Under the pieces are notes generated by a model that made no database searches, had not been told where the DNA came from, and saw nothing but the letters and a program-made list of their open reading frames with translations. Shown piece after piece: positions 52,104 to 63,788 of a stretch of DNA of 64,000 nucleotides (positions are counted from its first letter, which is position 1; the number at the start of each line of letters is the position of its first letter). The stretch spans positions 963,059-1,027,058 of the forward strand of contig NZ_SPUW01000002.1 in the NCBI RefSeq assembly GCF_004959925.1, given 5' to 3'. This DNA is from Pseudooceanicola onchidii (GTDB lineage Bacteria > Pseudomonadota > Alphaproteobacteria > Rhodobacterales > Rhodobacteraceae). The translations under genes and the position numbers were made by a program.

Positions 52104-53333
52104 TCAGTCGGTGGCGGCGCGGTACCAGGCCAGGATCTGTCGGCGGGCCGCGGGCTCCATCCGGATGGCGTTCGGCGGGGGCATGGCGTGGGTGCGTCCG
52201 GCCTGCATGTAGATCTCGTGCGCGTGGCGGGCGACGTCGGCCTGGGTTTCCAGCAGCACGCCCCTGGGCGCCCAGTGCATCCCGTCCCAGGACGGCTCGC
52301 GCGCGTGGCACATCGAACAGTTGCCGACGACGGCGAAATAGGCGTCCTCGAACCCTTCGGCCTGCGCAAAGGTTTGTTCAACGGGGGTAAGGGCGCGCGC
52401 CTCGCTGGCCTCGTAACTGTCACCGCCGGTGAAGGTCGAAAGCCAGGCGATCACGATCATGATGATGACGGTCACGCCCCAGGTCCAGGTGGGGCCCGTG
52501 CCGGTGCGGTGCATGGTGTTGAAATAGTGCCGGATCGTCACGCCTGTCAGGAAGATGAGCGACACGATCACCCAGTTGTACTGGGTCGCGAAGGCCAGCG
52601 GGTAGTGCGTCGACAGCATCAGGAAGACGACCGGCAGCGTCAGGTAGTTGTTGTGGGTCGAGCGCAGCTTGGCGATCTTTCCGTACCTGGCATCCGGGGT
52701 GCGGCCCGCCTTGAGATCCGCCACCACGATGCGCTGGTTCGGCATGATCTGGAAGAAGACGTTGCCGGTCATGATCGTGGCGGTGAAGGCGCCAAGATGC
52801 AGCAGCGCAGCGCGCCCGGTGAAGATCTGGTCATACCCCCAGGCCATCACCACGAGGATGACGAAGAGCAGAAGCATCAGGGTGGTCGGGCTTTCGCCCA
52901 GCTTCGACTTGCAGAGATAGTCGTAGGCCAGCCAGCCAACGGTCAGAGACCCGGCCGAGATCACGATGCCCTGCCAGAGCGACAGCTGCGCCTTGGTCGG
53001 GTCCAGCAGGAAAAGCTCTCCTCCCACCCAGTAGACGATCATCAGCAGCGCCGCACCGGACAGCCAGGTCGTGTAGCTTTGCCATTTGTGCCAGGTCAGG
53101 TGTTCCGGCATCCGGGCCGGGGCGACCATGTATTTCACGGTGTGATAGAAGCCGCCGCCGTGAACCTCCCATTCCTCGCCATGCGCGCCGTCGGGCAGGG
53201 CGTCGTTCGGTTTCAGCATCAGGTCCAGCGCGATGAAGTAGAACGACGCGCCGATCCAGGCCATCGCGGTGATGACGTGCAGCCAGCGGACGGAAAAGGC
53301 GATCCAGTCCCAGATCACGGCGAGGTCGAACAT
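52104..53333 (-). CDS. puuD: Membrane urate oxidase PuuD with C-terminal cytochrome c domain
   Basis: A 409-residue integral-membrane urate hydroxylase that oxidises urate to 5-hydroxyisourate and passes electrons to the respiratory chain. The N-terminal part has eight or so helices (RWLHVITAMAWIGASFYFIALDLML, HGGGFYHTVKYMVAPARMPEHLTWHKWQSYTTWLSGAALL, FFQIMPNQRIVVADLKAG). The C-terminal tail is a cytochrome c module with NCSMCH (Cys339-His343) and a candidate axial Met384 in THAMPPPNA. This architecture is typical of alphaproteobacterial PuuD. It is divergent from the LysR gene. Confidence 0.94.
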   Translation of the reverse strand: MFDLAVIWDWIAFSVRWLHVITAMAWIGASFYFIALDLMLKPNDALPDGAHGEEWEVHGGGFYHTVKYMVAPARMPEHLTWHKWQSYTTWLSGAALLMIVYWVGGELFLLDPTKAQLSLWQGIVISAGSLTVGWLAYDYLCKSKLGESPTTLMLLLFVILVVMAWGYDQIFTGRAALLHLGAFTATIMTGNVFFQIMPNQRIVVADLKAGRTPDARYGKIAKLRSTHNNYLTLPVVFLMLSTHYPLAFATQYNWVIVSLIFLTGVTIRHYFNTMHRTGTGPTWTWGVTVIIMIVIAWLSTFTGGDSYEASEARALTPVEQTFAQAEGFEDAYFAVVGNCSMCHAREPSWDGMHWAPRGVLLETQADVARHAHEIYMQAGRTHAMPPPNAIRMEPAARRQILAWYRAATD

Positions 53334-53439
53334 GCTTGCTGCTCCTTGGGCGGGGTGGGGGTGTGGGGCAACCCTATGCGAAGGGATTTTATTCCGCTAT
53401 CTCAGAGGAAAGCCAAGCAGCATCAAAATATCCCGAAGA

Positions 53440-54351
53440 ATGAGCTATCTCGACAATATCCGCACCTTTGTCCGTGTCTATGAATTGGGCAGCATGTCGG
53501 CGGCGGGCCGGGATCTGCGGATCTCTCCGGCTGTGACGTCGTCGCGGATTTCGCAGCTTGAGGACCACCTGGGCGTGCGCCTGTTCCAGCGCACCACGCG
53601 CAGCCTGTCGCCGACCGAACAGGGCAAGGCCTTCTATCGCGGGGCGGCGGATATCCTGGATGCGGTGGCAGGGGCCGAGGCAGAGGTGGCCAATATCACC
53701 GACAATCCGAAGGGCGCGCTTTATGTTGCGGCACCTCTTGGGGTCGGGCGGCGGCTGATCGCGCCGCAGGTGCCGGGGTTTCTGAAGGCCTATCCCGAGG
53801 TCAGCCTGCGCCTGCGCCTGACCGACCGCAAGGTCGACCTGACGACCGAGGGGCTGGATCTGGCGTTCTTCCTTGGCCAGCCCGAGGACAGCAACCTCAA
53901 GATCCGCAAGATCGCGGACGTGGAGCGCGTGCTCTGTGCCGCGCCTGACTACATCGCGGCGCGCGGCGCACCTGCGGACGGTGCGGCGCTGGTGGCCGAG
54001 GGGCATGAATGTCTGCGATTGCGCTATCCCGGCGCGACCGAATTTCGCTGGACCCTGCGGACGGCGGAAGGGCCCGTGCGGTTCAACGTGGCGGGACGCT
54101 ATGAATGCGACGACGGCGACGTGCTCACCGATTGGGCGCTGGCCGGGCAGGGCATCGCGCTGAAACCGCGGTTCGAGATCGCGGATCACCTCGCGGCGGG
54201 GCGGCTGGTGGTGGTGGCCGAGGCCACGCCGCCCGAACCGATCCAGATGGCCTGCCTGTTCACGCATCGCCGCAGGCAGGATCCCAAGGCCCGGCTTTTC
54301 ATGGAATACATCACCGACCGGATCGTCGGGGCGTTTCAGGACCCGCGATAG
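53440..54351 (+). CDS. LysR-family regulator of the purine degradation genes
   Basis: A 303-residue LysR regulator. The helix-turn-helix is in residues 1-60 (LDNIRTFVRVYELGSMSAAGRDLRISPAVTSSRISQLEDHLGVRLFQRTTRSLSPTEQG), followed by a substrate-binding region (PEVSLRLRLTDRKVDLTTEGLDLAFFLGQ). It is divergent from puuD and its 3' end overlaps the convergent HIU hydrolase gene by 16 bases. It therefore probably responds to urate or an intermediate and controls these genes. Confidence 0.87.
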   Translation: MSYLDNIRTFVRVYELGSMSAAGRDLRISPAVTSSRISQLEDHLGVRLFQRTTRSLSPTEQGKAFYRGAADILDAVAGAEAEVANITDNPKGALYVAAPLGVGRRLIAPQVPGFLKAYPEVSLRLRLTDRKVDLTTEGLDLAFFLGQPEDSNLKIRKIADVERVLCAAPDYIAARGAPADGAALVAEGHECLRLRYPGATEFRWTLRTAEGPVRFNVAGRYECDDGDVLTDWALAGQGIALKPRFEIADHLAAGRLVVVAEATPPEPIQMACLFTHRRRQDPKARLFMEYITDRIVGAFQDPR

Positions 54352-54692
54352 GTGCTCATCCCATAGGGCGACAGCAGCAGCGGCACGTGGTAATGCGCGT
54401 CCGGATCGGACATGCCAAAGCGGATCGGCACCTGGTCAAGGAACAGGATGTCCTCGTCGACCTGGCCGGTGGCGCGCAGGTAGTCGCCGGCGAAGAAGAT
54501 CAGCTCATAGGTGCCGGTCTTGAACTTTTCGGCGGGCAGGACAGGCGTGTCGGTGCGGCCGTCGGCATTGGTCACCGCCTCGGCGATCTTCTTGTGAGAA
54601 TTGCCGCTGACCCGGTAGAGCGCGATCCTGATCCCCTGGGCCGGGCAGCCGCGTGCCGTGTCCAGAACATGGGTGGTGAGGTATCCGCTCAT
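54336..54692 (-). CDS. hiuH: 5-hydroxyisourate hydrolase (transthyretin-like)
   Basis: A 118-residue enzyme that opens 5-hydroxyisourate to OHCU, the second step after urate. The residues of the active site are all visible: His8 (TTHVLD), Arg46 (GRTD), His102 (HYHVPL) and the C-terminal signature YRGS (115-118). GGAGACATCATCATG precedes the start. The length and tail are exactly those of the family. Confidence 0.96.
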   Translation of the reverse strand: MSGYLTTHVLDTARGCPAQGIRIALYRVSGNSHKKIAEAVTNADGRTDTPVLPAEKFKTGTYELIFFAGDYLRATGQVDEDILFLDQVPIRFGMSDPDAHYHVPLLLSPYGMSTYRGS

Positions 54693-54839
54693 GATGATGT
54701 CTCCTTCGATGTGACTATGCCTAAGGCGGTCGTGCCGGGGAAGGCAAAGGCCGGGATGCCGAAGGCTCTTTCAAGTGGTTTTTGATAATGATGCGTGATC
54801 TTCTGGCTTAAGAACATTCAAAACACCGGGGGACGACAG

Positions 54840-56252
54840 GTGCAACGCTATCCGCGCGACATGACAGGGTATGGGCGACACCAGCCAAAGGCCAACTGGC
54901 CGGGCGGAGCGAAGATCGCAGTGCAGATCGTGCTGAATTACGAAGAGGGCGGCGAAAACAACATCCTGCACGGGGATGCTGCGTCCGAGGCGTTTTTGTC
55001 CGAGATCACCGGCGCGCAGCCTTGGCCAGGCATGCGCCACTGGAACATGGAAACGATCTATGAATACGGGTCGCGCGCCGGGTTCTGGCGGGTGCGCGAC
55101 GTGCTGGGCGATCTGCCCGTGACTGTCTACGGCGTGGCGACCGCGCTGGCCCGCGCGCCTGAACAGCTGGCCGAGATGAAACGCGCCGGGTGGGAGATCG
55201 CGAGCCACGGGCTCAAGTGGGTCGAACACAAGGACATGGATCCCGAGGACGAGCGCGCCCAGATCCGCGAAGCGATCCGCCTGCATACCGAGGTCGTCGG
55301 CACCCCGCCGCGCGGCTGGTACACGGGGCGCTGTTCGCTGAACACCATTCCACTGGCCGCCGAGGAAGGCGATTTCGCCTATATCGCCGACAGCTATGCC
55401 GACGATCTGCCCTACTGGATGCGCACGGGGGGCAAGGATCAGCTGATCGTGCCCTACACCATGGACTGCAACGACATGCGGTTCGGTATCCAGGCCGGGT
55501 TCACCGACGGGGCGCAGTTCGAAGGCTTTCTGAAAGACAGTTTCGACCAGCTTTACGCCGAAGGCGTGGCCGGTGCGCCCAAGATGCTGTCGATTGGGCT
55601 GCACTGCCGGATCGCGGGGCGGCCGGGTCGCGCCATCGCGCTGAAGCGGGCGCTGGATCACATGGCTGCCCACGAGGGCGTCTGGTTCGCCACGCGCGAG
55701 GCGATCGCGGATCATTGGGCGGCGGAACATCCCAAGCCGCAGACGGTCCGGCCGTCCGAGATGTCGAAAGAGGATTTCGTCGCGGCCTACGGCGGTATCT
55801 TCGAGCATTCGCCCTGGATCGCCGAAGGTGCGCATGGGCTTGAACTTGGGCCGACGCACGACTGCGCGGCGGGGGTGCACAATGCGCTGGCGCGGATCTT
55901 CCGCACGGCCAGCGATGACCAGCGGCTGGGGGTGCTGACGGCGCATCCGGACCTGGCCGGCAAGCTTGCGGCGGCGGGGCGTCTGACGGCCGAGTCGACG
56001 GCGGAACAGGCGGGCGCGGGGCTGGACATGCTGACCGACGCCGAACGCGCGACCTTTACCGATCTGAATACGCGCTACACCGACAAGCACGGCTTTCCGT
56101 TCATCATCGCGGTGAAGGACAACACCAAGGCCAGCATCCTCGACGCCTTCCGGCGCCGGATCGACAACGACCGCGCGACCGAGTTCGCCGAGGCCTGCCG
56201 CCAGGTCGAACGCATCGCCGAGTTGCGCCTGAACGAGAAATTCGGCGCATGA
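54840..56252 (+). CDS. puuE: Fused allantoinase (PuuE) - OHCU decarboxylase (UraD)
   Basis: A 470-residue bifunctional protein. Residues 1-300 are the PuuE polysaccharide-deacetylase-type allantoinase (YPRDMTGYG, ALNYEEGGEN-like VLNYEEGGENNILHGD, MRHWNMETIYEYGSRAGFWR, GWYTGRCSLNTI, IPYTMDCNDMRFG, MLSIGLHCRIAGRPGR). Residues about 306-470 are an OHCU decarboxylase (MSKEDFVAAYGGIFEHSPWIAE, VLTAHPDLAGKLAA, LNTRYTDKHGFPFIIAV). OHCU is decarboxylated to S-allantoin and opened to allantoate by one polypeptide, which skips a free intermediate. The start is GTG at 54840 with GGGGGA upstream; a longer ATG frame from 54795 lacks a ribosome site. Confidence 0.93.
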   Translation: MQRYPRDMTGYGRHQPKANWPGGAKIAVQIVLNYEEGGENNILHGDAASEAFLSEITGAQPWPGMRHWNMETIYEYGSRAGFWRVRDVLGDLPVTVYGVATALARAPEQLAEMKRAGWEIASHGLKWVEHKDMDPEDERAQIREAIRLHTEVVGTPPRGWYTGRCSLNTIPLAAEEGDFAYIADSYADDLPYWMRTGGKDQLIVPYTMDCNDMRFGIQAGFTDGAQFEGFLKDSFDQLYAEGVAGAPKMLSIGLHCRIAGRPGRAIALKRALDHMAAHEGVWFATREAIADHWAAEHPKPQTVRPSEMSKEDFVAAYGGIFEHSPWIAEGAHGLELGPTHDCAAGVHNALARIFRTASDDQRLGVLTAHPDLAGKLAAAGRLTAESTAEQAGAGLDMLTDAERATFTDLNTRYTDKHGFPFIIAVKDNTKASILDAFRRRIDNDRATEFAEACRQVERIAELRLNEKFGA

Positions 56253-56731
56253 CCCGGATCCGCATCCAGCCGCTGACGGCCCAGGCCTTCGCGCCCTTCG
56301 GCGATGTGCTTGAGGTCGCGGGCGACCCGGACAAGATCATCAATCAGGGGATGTGCGGGCGATACCATGACCGTGCCCAGCTTGATTTCGAAGACGGGCG
56401 GGCGGGCATCAGCCTGTTCAACGCCGAACCCCGGTCGCTGCCCTACCGGCTGGACATGGTCGAACGGCATCCGCAGGGCAGCCAGGCCTTCCTGCCGATG
56501 TCGCAGCATCCCTTCCTGGTGATCGTCGCGCCGGATGCAGGGGGTCAGCCCGGCGAACCGGTCGCCTTTCGCACCGCACCGGGGCAGGGGATCAACCTGC
56601 ATCGCGGCACATGGCACGGGGTTCTGACGCCGCTGCATGCGCCGGGGCTTTTCGCCGTCGTCGACCGGATCGGTGCAGGCGCGAACCTGCAGGAACACTG
56701 GTTCGACCAGCCTTTTGAGGTCACCGAATAA
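56249..56731 (+). CDS. allA: Ureidoglycolate lyase
   Basis: A 160-residue cupin-like lyase that splits ureidoglycolate to glyoxylate and urea. Family features: LTAQAFAPFGDVLEV, NQGMCGRYHDRA, LVIVAPD, FRTAPGQGINLHRGTWHGVLTPLH and FAVVDRIGAGANLQEHWFDQP. The ATG overlaps the stop of the allantoinase fusion (ATGA), which couples early and late steps of the pathway. Confidence 0.94.
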   Translation: MTRIRIQPLTAQAFAPFGDVLEVAGDPDKIINQGMCGRYHDRAQLDFEDGRAGISLFNAEPRSLPYRLDMVERHPQGSQAFLPMSQHPFLVIVAPDAGGQPGEPVAFRTAPGQGINLHRGTWHGVLTPLHAPGLFAVVDRIGAGANLQEHWFDQPFEVTE

Positions 56732-56780
56732 AAAGCGTCGGCCAAAGGTCGGCATCCACAACCACGGGAAGGGACAGACC

Positions 56781-58199
56781 ATGGCAGACGCCACACTCGG
56801 AACTCCGGATCAGTTGCGCGATCCGAACTACACGCCGCCGCTGGCCAAGGCGGTGCCGCTTGGCATCCAGCACGTGCTGGCGATGTTCGTCAGCAACGTG
56901 ACGCCGGCGATCATCGTCTGCGGCGCGGCGGGCTTCGGCTTTGGGTCGAACAGCCCGGATTTCCCGCAGATGATCTACATGATCCAGATGTCGATGTTCT
57001 TTGCCGGCATCGCGACGCTCTTTCAGTCAATTGGCATCGGCCCCGTGGGCGCGCGGCTGCCGATCGTGCAGGGGACGTCCTTTGCCTTCATTCCGATCAT
57101 GATCCCGCTGGTCGCGGGCAAGGGGGTCGAGGCGATGGCCGTGCTGATGGGCGGGGTCTTCGTCGGCGGTCTGTTCCATGCCGTTCTCGGCCTGTTCATC
57201 GGCAAGATCCGGTTTGCCCTGCCGCCGCTGGTGACGGGGCTGGTGGTGACGATGATCGGTCTCGCGCTGGTCAAGGTCGGCATCCAGTACGCGGCGGGCG
57301 GCGTGCCCGCGATCGGGACGCCGGAATACGGATCGGGCATCAACTGGCTGATGGCGGCCACGGTGATCGTGGTGACGCTCGGGCTCAAGTTCTTCGCGCG
57401 CGGGATGCTGTCGGTGTCGGCGGTGCTGGTCGGGCTCTTGGCGGGCTATGTGCTGGCCTTCGTCCTTGGCCAGGTGAACCTGGGCAACGTCGGGCGGGCC
57501 GCGACCTTCGCCTTGCCGAACCCGCTGCACTTCGGGCTGGAGTTCTCTTTCGCCGCGATCCTCGGGTTCTGCCTGATGGCCTTCGTGTCGGCGGTGGAAA
57601 CCGTGGGCGACGTGAGCGGGATCACCAAGGGCGGCGCGGGCCGCGAGGCGACGGACCGCGAGATCCAGGGCGCGACCTATGCGGACGGGCTGGGCACGGC
57701 GGTGTCGGGGCTGTTCGGCGCGCTGCCCAACACGTCGTTCAGCCAGAACGTCGGACTGATCGCCATGACCGGCGTGATGAGCCGCCACGTCGTGACCATC
57801 GGCGCGATCTTCCTGATCCTCTGCGGGCTGGTGCCCAAGATCGGCGCGGTGATCTCCTCGGTCCCGATCGAGGTGCTGGGCGGTGGCGTGATCGTCATGT
57901 TCGGCATGGTCGTGGCGGCCGGTATCTCCATGCTGTCGGATGTGGTCTGGAACCGGCGCAACATGGTGATCTTCGCGATTGCCCTGTCGCTTGGCCTTGG
58001 CCTGCAGCTTGAACCGGATGCGCTGCAGTACCTGCCGGGCACGTGGAAAGTGCTGGCGACCAGCGGCATCCTTCCGGCGGCGCTGATCGCCATCGTGCTG
58101 AACCTGATCCTGCCAGATGAGCTTTCGGACGAGGCCACCGAAGAGGTCAACGGCGGCATGTCCGGTCACGGCGCCGGATCACTGTGGACCCGGAAATAA
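56781..58199 (+). CDS. NCS2-family xanthine/urate permease
   Basis: A 472-residue purine permease with about fourteen membrane segments. Markers are VPLGIQHVLAMFVSNVTPAIIVCGAAGFG, QSIGIGPVGARLPIVQGTSFAFIPIM, GLVVTMIGLALVKVGI, FVSAVETVGDVSGITKGG and NTSFSQNVGLIAMTGV. Which purine it takes cannot be read, but the location inside the urate pathway favours urate or xanthine. It is 49 bases after allA in the same direction. The ATG at 56781 follows GGGAAGGGACAG. Confidence 0.92.
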   Translation: MADATLGTPDQLRDPNYTPPLAKAVPLGIQHVLAMFVSNVTPAIIVCGAAGFGFGSNSPDFPQMIYMIQMSMFFAGIATLFQSIGIGPVGARLPIVQGTSFAFIPIMIPLVAGKGVEAMAVLMGGVFVGGLFHAVLGLFIGKIRFALPPLVTGLVVTMIGLALVKVGIQYAAGGVPAIGTPEYGSGINWLMAATVIVVTLGLKFFARGMLSVSAVLVGLLAGYVLAFVLGQVNLGNVGRAATFALPNPLHFGLEFSFAAILGFCLMAFVSAVETVGDVSGITKGGAGREATDREIQGATYADGLGTAVSGLFGALPNTSFSQNVGLIAMTGVMSRHVVTIGAIFLILCGLVPKIGAVISSVPIEVLGGGVIVMFGMVVAAGISMLSDVVWNRRNMVIFAIALSLGLGLQLEPDALQYLPGTWKVLATSGILPAALIAIVLNLILPDELSDEATEEVNGGMSGHGAGSLWTRK

Positions 58200-58289
58200 G
58201 CAGCGTCGCGACGTTGGGCAACCACGGGGGGCGGCGCTGGATGCGCCGTCCCTTTTGCGTTCGTTGACGCGGGCCCATGTAAACCAAGC

Positions 58290-58332
58290 TTGACATTGCC
58301 GCAGGTGACGGCAATGTAAAGGTCACTTTACA
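58290..58332 (+). promoter_or_regulatory. Promoter with two nested palindromes before the membrane protein/XRE pair
   Basis: A perfect TTGACA (58290-58295) overlaps the left arm of ACATTGCCG...CGGCAATGT (58293-58301 / 58309-58317, 7-base gap). The right arm overlaps a second palindrome TGTAAAG-GTCA-CTTTACA (58315-58332). This second palindrome spans the presumed -10 and start site. Both are perfect, so two regulators or one with two site types probably act here. Confidence 0.6.
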
Positions 58333-58346
58333 AATCCGAGGTGCCG

Positions 58347-58733
58347 ATGTCCCCCAAGACCCTGCTGCGTCATGCCATGCCCACGGTCGTCAGTCTGGCG
58401 GCCTACATCGTCGTTCTGGTCATATCGCTTCGCCTGCTGGGGCGGGGGATCGACAGCCGGGTGCTGGCGACCGCGATCAGCCTGGCCCCGATGATCCCGG
58501 CCTGCATCCTGGCCCTGTCGATCGTGCGGGCCACCCGGCGGGCGGACGAGATGCAGCAGCGTATCCAGCTAGAGGCCGTGACCATGGCCTTTGTCGGCAC
58601 GGCGCTGATCACCTTCAGTTACGGCTTCCTGGAAAACGTGGGCTTTCCTCGCCTGTCGGCCTTCGCGATCTGGCCCCTGATGGCCGTGCTCTGGATGATC
58701 GGCGGCGTGATCGCGGCGCTGCGCTACAGATGA
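58347..58733 (+). CDS. Small integral membrane protein, paired with an XRE regulator
   Basis: A 128-residue protein with four predicted membrane helices (VSLAAYIVVLVISLRLLG, ISLAPMIPACILALSIV, AFVGTALITFSYGFL, AIWPLMAVLWMIGGVIAALRYR) and the basic loop RATRRADEMQQRIQLE. It looks like the DUF2178-type membrane proteins that are often encoded beside a short XRE protein. GAGGTG precedes the ATG at 58347 (a GTG two codons upstream is an alternative). It overlaps the next gene by ATGA. Function unknown. Confidence 0.75.
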   Translation: MSPKTLLRHAMPTVVSLAAYIVVLVISLRLLGRGIDSRVLATAISLAPMIPACILALSIVRATRRADEMQQRIQLEAVTMAFVGTALITFSYGFLENVGFPRLSAFAIWPLMAVLWMIGGVIAALRYR

Positions 58734-58918
58734 AGAACGTGATCCGCGACCTGCGCGGCGAACGGGGCTGGTCGCAGGCGCAGTTGGCGGAACAGTTGGG
58801 CGTGTCGCGCCAGACCGTGATTGCGCTGGAACGCGGGCGTTACGACCCCAGCCTGCCGTTGGCCTTTACCATCGCCGCGACCTTCGGGCGCCGGATAGAC
58901 GAGATCTTTACGCCCTGA
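58730..58918 (+). CDS. XRE-family helix-turn-helix protein (YozG/Cro type)
   Basis: A 62-residue one-domain regulator: MKNVIRDLRGERGWSQAQLAEQLGVSRQTVIALERGRYDPSLPLAFTIAATFGRRIDEIFTP. This is the minimal XRE fold without a sensor domain. It overlaps the membrane protein by 4 bases. The partner is probably regulated together with it, and the palindromes at 58293-58332 are the likely target. It is convergent with the aminohydrolase gene, 5 bases apart. Confidence 0.85.
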   Translation: MKNVIRDLRGERGWSQAQLAEQLGVSRQTVIALERGRYDPSLPLAFTIAATFGRRIDEIFTP

Positions 58919-58923
58919 CCGCC

Positions 58924-59760
<837 letters not shown>

Positions 59761-59961
59761 GGGGGATCCTGCGGTTGATCGGGTCTTCACTATGGGCCGG
59801 GCGCGGGGGACAGACCAGCGCGACTTGGGCGACAGGACTGTTCGGGAAAACTTGATAGCGCGGCTGCTATATGAATGATCCTCATAATCCTGTCGCAATA
59901 TATGAATTTGCCTGTCTGGTGGCGCGTCCTTATTTGCGAAGCAAACCAGCACGGGATCGAC
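59761..59961. promoter_or_regulatory. Control region shared by ureidoglycine aminohydrolase and methionine synthase
   Basis: This is a 201-base divergent gap. Its right half is AT-rich, with TATATGAA repeated at 59868-59875 and 59899-59906 (31 bases apart, about three helical turns) and an inverted repeat TATGA-N7-TCATA at 59870-59886. No cobalamin or SAM riboswitch architecture is evident by eye. The sites may bind a methionine-cycle regulator. Confidence 0.45.
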
Positions 59962-61014
59962 ATGATCAACTTCTCTCTTCCTTCTTCCGACACCTTTGCC
60001 CAGATCCGGCAGGCCGCGCAGGACCGTATCCTGATCCTTGACGGCGCCATGGGCACGATGATCCAGACGCTTGGCATGAGCGAAGAGGATTTCACCGGCG
60101 GCGGCCATATCCACGGGCCCGGCTGCCGGCATCATCCGACCGATCATCCCCAGAAGGGCAACAACGATCTGCTGGTGCTGACGCAGCCGCAGGCGATCGA
60201 GGACATTCAACTTGAGTTCGCATTGGCGGGCGCCGATATCCTCGAGACGAACACCTTTTCCTCGACCACGATCGCGCAGGCGGATTACGGGCTGGAAGCG
60301 GCGGTGCATGATCTGAACGTCGCGGGCGCACAGGTCGCGCGGCGCGCGGCGGACCGGGCGACGGCGCAGGACGGACGGCCCAGATGGGTGGCCGGGGCCG
60401 TGGGGCCGACCAACCGGACGGCCTCGATCAGTCCGGACGTGAACGACCCGGGCTACCGCGCTGTCACCTTCGACGATCTGCGGCAGGCCTATGGTCAGCA
60501 GATCCGGGGGCTGATCGAGGGCGGGTCGGACCTGATCCTGATCGAGACGATCTTTGACACGCTGAATGCGAAGGCGGCGATCTTTGCCGCCTTCGAGGCC
60601 TTTGCCGAACATGGGCGGCGCCTGCCGATCATGATCTCGGGCACGATCACCGATGCCTCGGGGCGGACCCTGTCGGGGCAGACGCCCACGGCCTTCTGGC
60701 ATTCGGTGCGGCATGCGCGGCCCTTCACCGTGGGTCTGAACTGCGCCCTTGGGGCTGATGCGATGCGACCGCATATCACCGAACTGGCGGGCGTGGCCGA
60801 CACGCTGATCTGCGCCTATCCGAACGCGGGCCTGCCCAATGCCTTCGGCCAGTACGACGAGACGCCCGATCAGACGGCCGCCAAGGTCGAGGTCTTTGCC
60901 CGCGAAGGTCTGGTCAATATCGTCGGCGGCTGCTGCGGCACCACGCCCGACCATATCGGCGCCATTGCCGACCACGTTGCGGGCCATGCGCCGCGCCAAG
61001 TGAAAGGGGCCTGA
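59962..61014 (+). CDS. Methionine synthase, homocysteine-binding module (split MetH, part 1)
   Basis: A 350-residue homocysteine S-methyltransferase, equal to the N-terminal domain of MetH. The barrel motifs are [82 protein letters not shown] and [12 protein letters not shown]; the zinc cysteines lie in NCA and [11 protein letters not shown]. It activates homocysteine thiolate for methylation by the cobalamin protein encoded next. I chose ATG 59962 (a longer frame from 59875 would include the repeats of the control region). It ends one base before part 2. Confidence 0.9.
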   Translation: MINFSLPSSDTFAQIRQAAQDRILILDGAMGTMIQTLGMSEEDFTGGGHIHGPGCRHHPTDHPQKGNNDLLVLTQPQAIEDIQLEFALAGADILETNTFSSTTIAQADYGLEAAVHDLNVAGAQVARRAADRATAQDGRPRWVAGAVGPTNRTASISPDVNDPGYRAVTFDDLRQAYGQQIRGLIEGGSDLILIETIFDTLNAKAAIFAAFEAFAEHGRRLPIMISGTITDASGRTLSGQTPTAFWHSVRHARPFTVGLNCALGADAMRPHITELAGVADTLICAYPNAGLPNAFGQYDETPDQTAAKVEVFAREGLVNIVGGCCGTTPDHIGAIADHVAGHAPRQVKGA

Positions 61015-61015
61015 G

Positions 61016-63733
<2,718 letters not shown>

Positions 63734-63758
63734 GGGGCGGAATTGCACGAAAATCAGG

Positions 63759-63788
63759 GGGGCGGCCTGCGGGCCGCCCCTTTGTTTT
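63759..63788 (+). terminator. Intrinsic terminator after metH
   Basis: GGGGCGGCC (63759-63767), loop TGCG, GGCCGCCCC (63772-63780) followed by TTTGTTTT. It is a perfect 9-base GC stem with a T-rich tail and the strongest intrinsic terminator in the window. Confidence 0.93.

Noticed and set aside
59761..59961. Cobalamin or SAM riboswitch before the split metH
   Set aside because: The gap is short and I find neither a B12-box-like conserved segment nor a convincing expression platform; only small repeats are visible.
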